This document shows positions 1 to 8,299 of a DNA stretch of 64,000 nt, one piece after another. Position 1 is the first letter of the stretch, and the number at the start of each line of letters is the position of its first letter. A program made the translations under genes and the position numbers. The stretch comes from Bog-756 sp963839925 (lineage in GTDB: Bacteria > Actinomycetota > Acidimicrobiia > Acidimicrobiales > RAAP-2), in contig CAWIWV010000001.1 in NCBI GenBank assembly GCA_963839925.1, positions 1,488,001-1,552,000 of the forward strand, read 5' to 3'. Under the pieces are notes generated by a model that was given only the letters and a program-made list of their open reading frames with translations, ran no database searches and was not told the DNA's origin.

Positions 1-1596
1 AGCATCGCCGCGGCACGGCTACTGCTCCCACCCGAGATCCACCTCCAGGTACCTCCCAACCTCTCCGACGATCTCGCGCCGATCATCGACTCGGGCATCG
101 ACGACTGGGGCGGCGTCTCCCCGGTGACCGCCGACCACGTCAACCCCGAGCGAGCGTGGCCTGCGCTGGATCGCCTGCGAGCGGTGACCGAAACAGCCGG
201 GTACACCCTCGCCCCCCGCCTGACCCTCTACCCCGAGTTCGCGCTCGACCCGACGCGTTGGCTCGCCGAGCCGATGCGTTTCCCGGTGCTCGACCGCTCC
301 GATGCGGAAGGACTCGGACGCGACCATCCCTGGTGCTCCGGAGGGGACGTCCCACCCCCCAAGCTGGTCGGGGATCCCCCGACCGCCGTCGACGAGTCGG
401 CAGGCGACGGGACATCGACGGCAACCGACGTGAGGGCCGGCACTCCGAGCGCTCGGAGTGCGGTGGGCGAGGTGTTGGCAGGCATCGACCTCGGTCAGGT
501 GATCGGCGAGGAGGAGATCGTCACCCTGTTCTCTGCACGTGGCTCCGAGGTGCGGGCGGTGGCCGAGGTTGCCGACCGGCTCCGTGCCGAGACGGTCGGC
601 GGCGACGTCACCTACGTGGTCAACCGGAACATCAACTACACCAATGTTTGCACCTTCAAGTGCAAGTTCTGTGCCTTCTCGAAGGGACCGCTCTCCTTGA
701 ACCTTCGGGGAACCCCGTACCTCCTCGAGTTGAGCGAGATCTCCGATCGTGTGCGCGAGGCGGAGGCGTTGGGCGCCACCGAGGTCTGCTTGCAAGGAGG
801 CATCCATCCGAAGTTCGACGGCGAGTACTACCTCGAAGTCATCCGGGCGGTCCGCGAAGCCTCATCGACCATCCACATCCACGGGTTCACCGCCCTCGAA
901 GTCACCGAGGGAGCCCGGCGTTCGGAGGTCTCGCTCGCCGACTACCTCACCCGCCTGCGCGACGCGGGGTTGAAGACACTGCCCGGTACCGCCGCCGAGA
1001 TCCTCGACGATCCGGTGCGCGCGGTGCTCTGCCCGGACAAGATCGACACCGACGCCTGGCTGGAGGCCCATCGGACCGCCCACCAGGTGGGCCTGCGGTC
1101 GAACGTCACCATCATGTTCGGTGCGATCGAACAGCCGCGGTCGTGGGCCCGGCACCTGCTGCGGACGAGAGAGCTCCAGCGGGAGACCGGGGGCTTCACC
1201 GAGTTCGTCCCCCTCCCCTTCGTGCACATGGCCACTCCCCTCTATCTCAATCGCTCGGCCCGTAGGGGACCGACCTTCCGGGAGACACTCCTCATGCACG
1301 CGATCGGCAGGATCGCCTACCGGGGATTCATCGACAACATCCAGGTGAGTTGGGTGAAGATGGGCTCCGACGGCGTCCGCCAGCTCCTCCGGGCCGGCGT
1401 CAACGACCTCGGCGGCACCCTCATGGACGAGAACATCTCCCGCGCCGCAGGCGCCGCGCACGGCCAGATGATGGAGGCCGAGCAGTTCCGGGCCATCGTG
1501 GAGCCGCTCGGGCGCTCGCTCGTCCAGCGGACCACCCTCTACGGCCGACCCGCCGTCTCGGACGGTCGCATCGCTGCGCTCAGCTCCTCGAGCTAG
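1..1596 (+). CDS. fbiC: FO synthase (bifunctional CofG/CofH), 5' end outside window
   Basis: Makes 7,8-didemethyl-8-hydroxy-5-deazariboflavin (FO), the chromophore of coenzyme F420, from tyrosine and a flavin precursor using two radical-SAM domains. The reading frame is open from base 1, so the gene starts upstream; 531 residues are visible. The first ~60 residues are the end of the CofG half, with the typical stretch DDWGGVSPVT followed by DHVNPE. The rest is the CofH half, with its radical-SAM cluster motif C-x3-C-x2-C encoded at 649-672 (NVCTFKCKFC). The fused form is the actinobacterial FbiC arrangement. The next gene begins 10 nt after the stop, so the two may be co-transcribed. Only the missing 5' part limits certainty. 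Confidence 0.95.
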   Translation, partial: SIAAARLLLPPEIHLQVPPNLSDDLAPIIDSGIDDWGGVSPVTADHVNPERAWPALDRLRAVTETAGYTLAPRLTLYPEFALDPTRWLAEPMRFPVLDRSDAEGLGRDHPWCSGGDVPPPKLVGDPPTAVDESAGDGTSTATDVRAGTPSARSAVGEVLAGIDLGQVIGEEEIVTLFSARGSEVRAVAEVADRLRAETVGGDVTYVVNRNINYTNVCTFKCKFCAFSKGPLSLNLRGTPYLLELSEISDRVREAEALGATEVCLQGGIHPKFDGEYYLEVIRAVREASSTIHIHGFTALEVTEGARRSEVSLADYLTRLRDAGLKTLPGTAAEILDDPVRAVLCPDKIDTDAWLEAHRTAHQVGLRSNVTIMFGAIEQPRSWARHLLRTRELQRETGGFTEFVPLPFVHMATPLYLNRSARRGPTFRETLLMHAIGRIAYRGFIDNIQVSWVKMGSDGVRQLLRAGVNDLGGTLMDENISRAAGAAHGQMMEAEQFRAIVEPLGRSLVQRTTLYGRPAVSDGRIAALSSSS

Positions 1597-1606
1597 GCCT
1601 GCGTAG

Positions 1607-2707
1607 TTGGAACCGATCGACAACTCTCCGAGCACCGGTGGCACCCCGCCACCGTCCGATCCTTCCGGATCGCCGGAGTCAGCGACCGAGCAGGCGGCCT
1701 CCCGGCTGCTGGAGGAGCTCTCCTCGGGGACCGCGACTCGGACCCAGCAGCGCCTCTACCGCTCGATGCTCCAGACGGTCACCGCAATGGCCGCGGACCA
1801 CACCGAGGTCATCGACCTGAAGGTCGCCGACACAGCGCTTGCCGAGATGGCTGAGGCCTTCCGGGTGTTCCGCCCCTTCCGGCGGCAGATGAAGGTCACC
1901 ATCTTCGGATCCGCTCGAACCCAACCCGAGCACCCCGCCTACCGTTGTGCCCGCGACTTTGCGTCATCGATGGCGGACGCCGACTGGATGGTGGTCACCG
2001 GCGCGGGGCCCGGCATCATGGCGGCGGGCATGGAGGGAGCCGGTCGGGACAAGTCGATGGGGGTGAACATCCGCCTTCCTCACGAGCAAGGCGCCAATCC
2101 GTTCATCGCCCAGGACCCGAAACTGGTCGAGATGCGTTTCTTCTTCACCCGCAAGCTGATGCTCATCAAGGAGTCGGACGCCTACGTGGTGCTGCCCGGC
2201 GGCTTCGGAACCCTCGACGAAGGGTACGAGATCCTGACCCTGCTGCAGACGGGCAAGGCGGAGCCCGCCCCGGTCGTCATGTTGGACGTGCCGGGCGGCG
2301 CCTACTGGGAAGCCTGGGACGACTTCCTCACTGCCCAGGTCGAGCCGCGAGGCATGATCGCAGACGTCGACCGCGCCCTGTTCAAGGTGACCGACGACGT
2401 GAACGAGGCTGCGGCCGAGATCACCGGCTTCTACCGCAACTACCAGTCCGCACGCTGGGTGGGCGACCTGCTGGTGATCCGATTGCTGGTGGCCCCGGAC
2501 CGCTCCGAGTTGGCCGAGATCAACCGGCAGTTCTCCGACATCGTCACCACTGGCTCCATCCGGATGTCCAAGCCTCTGCCGCCCGAACGAGCCGATCGCG
2601 ACCGCCTCGACCTCCCCCGGCTGGTCCTGCGGTTCGACAAGATCAGCTACGGCAGGCTCCGCCAGTTGATCGACGCCCTGAACCAGATCGGCGGCGAAAC
2701 GCAGTAG
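1607..2707 (+). CDS. LOG family protein (TIGR00730-type Rossmann fold)
   Basis: Carries the LOG/'lysine decarboxylase-like' signature PGGFGTLDE at residues 197-205 and the glycine-rich GAGPGIM at about 133-139. Characterised LOG proteins are cytokinin riboside 5'-monophosphate phosphoribohydrolases; a lysine decarboxylase role is not supported for this fold. At 366 residues it is much longer than the ~190-residue catalytic core, with a ~90-residue N-terminal extension and a ~110-residue C-terminal extension (from about residue 255). The start is a TTG 10 nt after fbiC; no better start lies upstream in frame. The physiological substrate is unknown. Confidence 0.85.
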   Translation: MEPIDNSPSTGGTPPPSDPSGSPESATEQAASRLLEELSSGTATRTQQRLYRSMLQTVTAMAADHTEVIDLKVADTALAEMAEAFRVFRPFRRQMKVTIFGSARTQPEHPAYRCARDFASSMADADWMVVTGAGPGIMAAGMEGAGRDKSMGVNIRLPHEQGANPFIAQDPKLVEMRFFFTRKLMLIKESDAYVVLPGGFGTLDEGYEILTLLQTGKAEPAPVVMLDVPGGAYWEAWDDFLTAQVEPRGMIADVDRALFKVTDDVNEAAAEITGFYRNYQSARWVGDLLVIRLLVAPDRSELAEINRQFSDIVTTGSIRMSKPLPPERADRDRLDLPRLVLRFDKISYGRLRQLIDALNQIGGETQ

Positions 2708-2741
2708 CGTCCCTCGGCGTGGGGCCCAAGGGTCTTGTCCG

Positions 2742-4793
2742 ATGACAGGGGCAGTCGGACTGGAGGAAGCACCGGACCCCAGGTTCCTGTCGTCGGGCGA
2801 CGAGGCGGGCACGCCCACCGGGGACCGCAAATTCCGGCCCGACGTGCAGGGGCTTCGTGCCATTGCGATTCTGCTGGTGGTTCTCTTCCACGCCGGCGTC
2901 CCCGGGGTCACCGGAGGGTACGTCGGAGTCGACGTCTTCTTCGTCATCTCCGGTTTCGTGATCACCGGGGTGCTCCTGCGCGAGCGCGAGTCATCCGGGC
3001 GGACCTCGATCGTCGCGTTCTACGCTCGTCGGGCACGGCGGATCATCCCTGCGGCCACGCTGGTGATCGCGGCCTCGGTGGTCGGGGCCTACGTGTTCAT
3101 CGGATCGGCCACCGGTCGCGACACCGCGGTCGACGGCCAATGGGCATCGGTCTTCTTGGCCAACTTCCATTTCGCCGCCACCCAGACCAACTATCTCGCC
3201 TCGCTCAAGCCCCCCTCCCCGCTTCAGAACTTCTGGTCCCTGGCGGTCGAGGAACAGTTCTACGTCGTGTACCCGACGATCTTCATGGTGCTGGCGCTCC
3301 TCCGGGTGACCAGGTCGGTCCGGCTCCGGATCGGGTTGTTCCTCGCAACGGTCGTCGTCGGCTCCTTCGTGTTGTCGGTCCTGATGACTTCCTCGAATCC
3401 GGCCGCGGCCTTCTTCTCGCCGTTCACCCGGGCCTGGGAGCTCGCCCTCGGTGGTCTGATCGCCGTCTCCGGCGAGGCCCTCCGGAAGCTCCCCCACCCA
3501 GTCGCCGCCGTCGCCACCTGGGTCGGACTCGGCGCGGTCGTGGTGGCGGCATTGGTCTTCACCTCGGCAACCTCCTACCCCGGATCGGCGGTGGCGCTCC
3601 CGGTGGTGGGCACCGGTCTCATCATCGCCGGCGGCGCGGCCCAACCGGCCTGGGGCGCCGAGGTCCTCCTCGCGTGGCGACCGTTTCAACTCCTCGGGTT
3701 GATCTCCTACTCGTTGTATCTCTGGCACTGGCCGATCCTGATGATCGGCGCCGAACGCAAAGGGGTCTCCTCGCTCCCGGTGTGGGACAACGTGCTCCTG
3801 CTCGGGCTCTCGCTCGTCCTCGCCGTGGCAACGTACGTCGTGCTCGAGAACCCCGTGCGTCATGCGCGTCGTCTGCGATCCCGGAGCTGGGCGAGCGTGC
3901 TGCTCGGAGTCACCCTCATCGCAGTCAGCCTGGGGTCGACGACCGCCGCGGTCGCCAGCACCAAACCGCTTCCGACCGGTGAACTTGCGAACGCCGCGAC
4001 CGCGAGCAACTGCCCGATCCCGAGGAAACACCAGGTCTTCCGATTGCGACACACCTACCTTGCGCAACACCCGTCCCCAGCCGGCGCAGGGACGGCAACT
4101 CGCCCACAGCGGATGGCGGTGATCGGGGACTCCACCTCCTGCACCCTGCTCCCAGGGCTCAGCGCGGTCGCGCCCAGCTACGGCATCCGGGTGGTCGACG
4201 GAGCCGTCCAGGGATGCGGCATCGTCAGCGACACCCTTGCCCCCGAGATCGAGGGCAACATCAATTTCCACTCGTACACCCGGTATTGCAAACGGAAGGT
4301 CAAACGGGTGGAGGCCGCGGCGCTGACTTCAGGGAAGCCGGACATCGTCCTGTGGGGGAGCACCGACGAAGGGAGCTCGATCATCGACCCCCCGACCGGG
4401 GCCCAGGTGCTCGATTCCGGAACGCCCCGTTGGCGATCGGTCATGCTCGACCGGATCGACGAGCGGGTACAGACGTTGCTCGCCACCGGTGCCAAGGTGG
4501 TGATGCTTCTCGAACCCGCCGAGGTCCACCCCAAGCAACCGGGTATCGACGCAAGTGACAAACAGACCCTGCAGATGAACGAGCTACTCCGGACGGTGGC
4601 AGCGCGCTACCCGACCAAGGTCGGGGTCGTCGATCTTGCGTCCCGGGTCTGTCCTTCCGGTCCACCCTGCCCGTATGCGGTCGATGCGTTGGTGCCGCGT
4701 GCCGACAACCTCCACTACGACGCGGAGACCTCGCTTTGGGTCGCGGAGTGGCTTATGCCACGGATCGCGGCGACCGCAGCGTCACTCCACTGA
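2742..4793 (+). CDS. OafA/YrhL-type O-acyltransferase with C-terminal SGNH domain
   Basis: Integral membrane acyltransferase-3 protein of 683 residues. The start FRPDVQGLRAIAILLVVLFH, with the conserved His at residue 50, and GVDVFFVISGF follow the family pattern. About ten hydrophobic segments run to about residue 385. The C-terminal third is periplasmic or extracellular and has the SGNH esterase GDS motif (AVIGDST) and the late block DNLHYDA. Such proteins move an acyl group, often acetyl, across the membrane and onto a cell-surface glycan; the acceptor here is unknown. Its 3' end overlaps the convergent small gene by 41 nt. Confidence 0.9.
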   Translation: MTGAVGLEEAPDPRFLSSGDEAGTPTGDRKFRPDVQGLRAIAILLVVLFHAGVPGVTGGYVGVDVFFVISGFVITGVLLRERESSGRTSIVAFYARRARRIIPAATLVIAASVVGAYVFIGSATGRDTAVDGQWASVFLANFHFAATQTNYLASLKPPSPLQNFWSLAVEEQFYVVYPTIFMVLALLRVTRSVRLRIGLFLATVVVGSFVLSVLMTSSNPAAAFFSPFTRAWELALGGLIAVSGEALRKLPHPVAAVATWVGLGAVVVAALVFTSATSYPGSAVALPVVGTGLIIAGGAAQPAWGAEVLLAWRPFQLLGLISYSLYLWHWPILMIGAERKGVSSLPVWDNVLLLGLSLVLAVATYVVLENPVRHARRLRSRSWASVLLGVTLIAVSLGSTTAAVASTKPLPTGELANAATASNCPIPRKHQVFRLRHTYLAQHPSPAGAGTATRPQRMAVIGDSTSCTLLPGLSAVAPSYGIRVVDGAVQGCGIVSDTLAPEIEGNINFHSYTRYCKRKVKRVEAAALTSGKPDIVLWGSTDEGSSIIDPPTGAQVLDSGTPRWRSVMLDRIDERVQTLLATGAKVVMLLEPAEVHPKQPGIDASDKQTLQMNELLRTVAARYPTKVGVVDLASRVCPSGPPCPYAVDALVPRADNLHYDAETSLWVAEWLMPRIAATAASLH

Positions 4794-5103
4794 CAGCGCC
4801 CTTCTCGATCCAGATCGGATCACCCTCCTCGGGGAAGGCGAAGTGGTCGACCGGCCTTCCGTAGACCGATCCTGCCGCGTCGATCACTGCGGCAACCGCG
4901 GTGGCCTCGTCGTGCCAGTCGATCGGCTCCGGTGCATCTTTGATGCGGGTGACCACTCGGTCTTTGATCCGGGTCGTCACCCGGTCCATCCGCTTGGCGC
5001 GCTGCACGATCATGGGGTCGCCGCTCAGCTGCCCGGTCCGAGAATTCCAGACCGCCTCCGCCGATGCTCCGATCGGTCCTGCTCGAATGATGTGCAGCGT
5101 CAC
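4753..5103 (-). CDS. small hypothetical protein (116 aa)
   Basis: I do not recognise this protein. I accept it as real because its codons show the G/C third-position bias of the neighbours and a strong ribosome site (GGGAGG, 9 nt upstream) precedes a GTG start. The product is soluble and charged. Near residues 39-55 it carries a short internal tandem duplication, VTTRIKD then VVTRIKD, each unit about 24 nt. The 3' end overlaps the end of the convergent acyltransferase gene by 41 nt, and no terminator separates them. No function is assigned. Confidence 0.6.
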   Translation of the reverse strand: MTLHIIRAGPIGASAEAVWNSRTGQLSGDPMIVQRAKRMDRVTTRIKDRVVTRIKDAPEPIDWHDEATAVAAVIDAAGSVYGRPVDHFAFPEEGDPIWIEKGAVSGVTLRSPRSVA

Positions 5104-5217
5104 TAGGGACCCACCTCCCGACCCTGCAAAACGTGGTCGTGTCGTTTGCGTTACAGCAAACCCCAGCCGGACAAGAGCCCACCATCTCAGCAGGTCCCCA
5201 TCCTGAAGAGGTGGATA

Positions 5218-5236
5218 CCCGCTTCTCGTGAGCGGG
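5218..5236. terminator. weak hairpin below the acyl-CoA ligase operon
   Basis: A 6-bp inverted repeat, CCCGCT at 5218-5223 and AGCGGG at 5231-5236, lies just past the stop of the last gene of the minus-strand ligase operon. There is no T-run, so an intrinsic terminator role is only possible. The rest of the 5104-5247 gap shows nothing else I can name. Confidence 0.25.
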
Positions 5237-5247
5237 AAACACCGACA

Positions 5248-5478
5248 TCAGGGTCCTTCGAACTCGTCCTGCGTCGTGGGGGTCAGCAGCTGCACCGCCT
5301 TCTCCACCGATCGGCGGGCCCGGGTGATCCTCCGTTCTTCGGCGACCACCGAGGGGTCGGGCTCACCGCCCGACCGGACCGAGTCCGACGCGACGTGGAG
5401 CCGGTCGATGGCAAGGTCGGCCAGCTCCTCCGCGATCCCCGCCAGCCGTTCTGCGATGTCCTCCGGATCTCCGCCCAC
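5248..5478 (-). CDS. small hypothetical protein coupled to acyl-CoA ligase (76 aa)
   Basis: A GTG-started frame begins 4 nt after the stop codon of the acyl-CoA ligase and encodes 76 residues, mostly predicted amphipathic helix (EDIAERLAGIAEELADLAID, then a second helix ending before DEFEGP). G/C third-position bias and tight coupling support it as a real gene, probably translated by re-initiation. The upstream ribosome site is weak. I recognise no family; a small helical partner or regulator of the ligase is only a guess from position. Confidence 0.5.
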   Translation of the reverse strand: MGGDPEDIAERLAGIAEELADLAIDRLHVASDSVRSGGEPDPSVVAEERRITRARRSVEKAVQLLTPTTQDEFEGP

Positions 5479-5482
5479 CGGA

Positions 5483-7117
5483 TCAGCTGCGTGAACGGAT
5501 CTCGACTTCGATGATCTCGAATTCGCCCGCCGCGTGCTTCGATCGCAGTTGCTTCTTGTCGAACTTCCCGACGCTGGTCTTCGGGACCTCCTCGACGAAG
5601 GCCCATCGTTCTGGCAACCACCAGCGGCTGACCCGGTCACCGAGGAATTCGACCAGTTCGTCGGCGGTGAGGGACGACTCGGATCCGAGCACAACCGCCA
5701 CCATCGGCCGCTCGCTCCAGCGCTCGTCGGGCACCCCGAAGGCGGCGGCTTCGAGCACCTCGGGATGGGCCATCACCTCGTTCTCCAAGTCCACCGAGGA
5801 GATCCACTCGCCTCCGGACTTGATCACGTCCTTGGTGCGGTCGCTGATCTGCATGAATCCGCGGCTGTCCAGCGACCCGATGTCCCCGGTGCACAACCAG
5901 CCGTCGTGGAATCGATCCGGCGAGGGGTCGCGGTAGTAGGAGCCGGTGATCCACGGTCCCCTGACTTCGAACTCGCCGACCGAGGTCCCGTCGTTCGGGA
6001 GGATCGACCCATCCTCGGCCACCACCCGGACCTCCACGCCCGCGATGATCCTCCCCGCCTTCGAGCGCCACTCGATCTCCTCGTCGGGCGGCGTCCCACG
6101 GGGCGGCATTGCAATCGCGCAGACCGGGCTGGTCTCGGTCATCCCCCATCCCTGCACGAGCTCCACGCCGAGCTCGTCCCAGAAGCGCTGGATGAGCGTT
6201 TTCGGTACCGCAGCACCGCCGGCGGTGATCATCCGCAGCGAGGACAGGTCGACCGGGTTGCCCTGCGCGTACTGGAGCACGTCGTTCCAGATGGTCGGGA
6301 CTCCGATCGAGAGGGTCGGCCGATGACGGGCGATGATCGCGGTGAGGGGTGCTGCCTGCAAGAACTGCTGGGGCATCACCAGGTCGGCACCGGTCATGAA
6401 CCCGGCATAGGGGGTCCCCCACGCGTTGGCGTGGAACATCGGGACGATCGCGAGGACCGAATCCAACTCGCTGACCGCGAGCACCGGACCGGTGGTGATC
6501 CCTTGCGCGTGCAACCACGTGGAGCGATGGCTGTAGACCACGCCCTTGGGGTTGCCGGTGGTTCCCGAGGTGTAACACATGGCCGCGGCCTGCCGTTCGT
6601 CGAGCTCGGGCCAGTCGTAGCCCGGCTCTTCAGCTGCGAGCAGCTCCTCGTAGGAGAGGGTCGAGCCGAGGTCACCGCCATCGCCGTCACCGACGACCAA
6701 GATGTGCTCGACCGTCGTCAACTGACTTCGCACCCGGGCGAGCAGCGGAATCAGGTTGGCATCGACGACGATGACCCGGTCCTCGGCGTGGTTGATCACA
6801 TAGGACAGCTGCTCGGGAAAGAGCCGCAGGTTCAGGGTGTGGAGCACTGCGCCCATCGAGGGCACCGCCAGGTACGCCTCCATGTGGGTCCGGTTGTTCC
6901 ACAAGAAGGTACCCACCCGATCGCCGGCGCCGACCCCGATTCCGGCGAGCACCTTGGCCAGGCGTTCCGAACGTTCGGCCACTTCGGTGAACGACGAACT
7001 GTTCGCCTCGCCGTCCGGCCCGGTGATCGTGACGACCTGACTGTCGCCATACACCTCCTGGCCGTGGCGGAGTATGCCGCTCACCAGCAACGGGGCATCC
7101 TGCATGGTGCTGAGCAT
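5483..7117 (-). CDS. AMP-dependent acyl-CoA synthetase (fatty acid-CoA ligase)
   Basis: Adenylates a carboxylic acid with ATP and transfers it to CoA. The 544-residue length is normal for the family. The AMP-binding loop YTSGTTGNPKG is at about 182-192, the GWGMTETSP motif lies mid-protein, and the hinge region with SGGEWISSVDLEN is near the C-terminus. I start at the ATG at 7117 because GGGGAGGT precedes it at good spacing; an in-frame start 19 codons upstream lacks this. It resembles medium/long-chain ligases, but the substrate cannot be read from sequence. A 76-residue gene follows after 4 nt. The 226-bp gap to the divergent NlpC/P60 gene must hold both promoters. Confidence 0.9.
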   Translation of the reverse strand: MLSTMQDAPLLVSGILRHGQEVYGDSQVVTITGPDGEANSSSFTEVAERSERLAKVLAGIGVGAGDRVGTFLWNNRTHMEAYLAVPSMGAVLHTLNLRLFPEQLSYVINHAEDRVIVVDANLIPLLARVRSQLTTVEHILVVGDGDGGDLGSTLSYEELLAAEEPGYDWPELDERQAAAMCYTSGTTGNPKGVVYSHRSTWLHAQGITTGPVLAVSELDSVLAIVPMFHANAWGTPYAGFMTGADLVMPQQFLQAAPLTAIIARHRPTLSIGVPTIWNDVLQYAQGNPVDLSSLRMITAGGAAVPKTLIQRFWDELGVELVQGWGMTETSPVCAIAMPPRGTPPDEEIEWRSKAGRIIAGVEVRVVAEDGSILPNDGTSVGEFEVRGPWITGSYYRDPSPDRFHDGWLCTGDIGSLDSRGFMQISDRTKDVIKSGGEWISSVDLENEVMAHPEVLEAAAFGVPDERWSERPMVAVVLGSESSLTADELVEFLGDRVSRWWLPERWAFVEEVPKTSVGKFDKKQLRSKHAAGEFEIIEVEIRSRS

Positions 7118-7343
7118 CGTGGTACCTCCCCTTCCCTCCCTCGGCCGCTGCCCCCGACCGCTGTCGAGGGTCACTGCGAATGAGGGGACGAGCGAGCATA
7201 TCGACCCTTGCCACGGTCAGTCTCCCGTGCTGAACTGAGTCGGTCGTCGGTACCGCCGCCCTCGCTCGCAGGGTCCTCGCCCGGTACCGCTTGTTCTGAG
7301 CACGCTCGCTCACTTCGCACACTCATTTGCGAAAGGCGCGGCA

Positions 7344-8261
7344 GTGGGCAAGATGGTTGCGGCGGCGTTCTCGTTGCTGCTCGTCATGACGCTCGGACTG
7401 GTGTCGGTGCTTGCGGCGGCCATCGGCTCCGGGTCTGCAAGCTCTCCCGCCGGTGGCTCCGCAACGGGCTCGGCCCGTTCGGTCCCGAACAAGGTGGCGA
7501 TCCCGACCAGCTGGTTGCCGCTCTACCAGCGGGCGGCGACAACCTGCGCGGGGTTGCCCTGGTCGGTGCTCGCTGCGATCGGGACAGTCGAGACGGGCAG
7601 CGGTCAGTCGACCCTCCCCGGGGTCTGGTCCGGTTCGAACAGTGCTGGAGCGGAAGGCCCCATGCAGTTCGAGCCACCGACGTTCGCGGCGTACGCCACG
7701 GTCGGACCGGGCGGCGCCCGGCCCGCCTCCCCCTACGACTCGATCGACGCGGTCTACACCGCGGCGACCTACCTCTGCGCGAACGGAGCAGGGACGGCCG
7801 CGACGCTCCAGTCGGCCATCTTCGACTACAACCACTCCGACGCCTACGTGGACACCATCCTCACGCTGTCCCTCGCGTTCGAGCAGGACGCGACGACGTC
7901 GACGACCGTCGTCGCCGCGCTGTCCTTCGCCGCCGCGCAGCTGGGAACGCCGTACCTCTGGGGCGGGACCGGCGACGGTGGCTACGACTGCTCGGGACTG
8001 GTCCAAGCCGCCTATCGCCGAGCCGGTGTCGCCCTGCCCCGGGTCGCCCAGGACCAGTACGACGCCGGGCCGCTCTTGTCCTCCCGAACGTCGGTCGAGC
8101 CCGGGGACCTGGTCTTCTTCGGCTCTGGACCAGCGGCGGTCGAACATGTCGGCATCTACGTCGGGGAAGGCGAGATGATCGACGCCCCCTACACCGGGAC
8201 GGTGGTGCGCTTCGATCCGGCCGAACTGTCCGACTTGGTCGGCGCCACCCGGCCGGCCTGA
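7344..8261 (+). CDS. secreted/anchored NlpC/P60 peptidoglycan hydrolase with lytic transglycosylase-like domain
   Basis: 305 residues. An N-terminal hydrophobic segment (about 5-27) is a signal peptide or anchor. Residues ~60-175 resemble a soluble lytic transglycosylase fold, with candidate catalytic Glu83 (IGTVETGSG), GPMQFEPPT and a YNHSDAYV segment. Residues ~190-300 are an NlpC/P60 domain with the nucleophile Cys216 in GGYDCSGLV and His268 in VEHVG. It is expected to cut peptidoglycan stem peptides, and possibly glycan strands, outside the membrane during wall remodelling. The GTG start follows GAAAGGCG by 6 nt; an ATG three codons later is the alternative. Confidence 0.9.
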   Translation: MGKMVAAAFSLLLVMTLGLVSVLAAAIGSGSASSPAGGSATGSARSVPNKVAIPTSWLPLYQRAATTCAGLPWSVLAAIGTVETGSGQSTLPGVWSGSNSAGAEGPMQFEPPTFAAYATVGPGGARPASPYDSIDAVYTAATYLCANGAGTAATLQSAIFDYNHSDAYVDTILTLSLAFEQDATTSTTVVAALSFAAAQLGTPYLWGGTGDGGYDCSGLVQAAYRRAGVALPRVAQDQYDAGPLLSSRTSVEPGDLVFFGSGPAAVEHVGIYVGEGEMIDAPYTGTVVRFDPAELSDLVGATRPA

Positions 8262-8274
8262 AGCGCGTGACGAG

Positions 8275-8290
8275 CAGGGCCAAAGCCCTG
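8275..8290. terminator. hairpin between convergent NlpC/P60 gene and gltD
   Basis: Perfect 6-bp inverted repeat CAGGGC (8275-8280) and GCCCTG (8285-8290) with a CAAA loop, inside the 38-nt gap between two convergent genes. Position suggests a bidirectional terminator, but no T-tract follows on either strand. Confidence 0.35.
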
Positions 8291-8299
8291 GGTCCCGGA

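Noticed and set aside
5534..7183. 549-codon plus-strand frame opposite the acyl-CoA ligase
   Set aside because: Antisense shadow of a clearly recognised gene; composition is that of reverse-complement codons.
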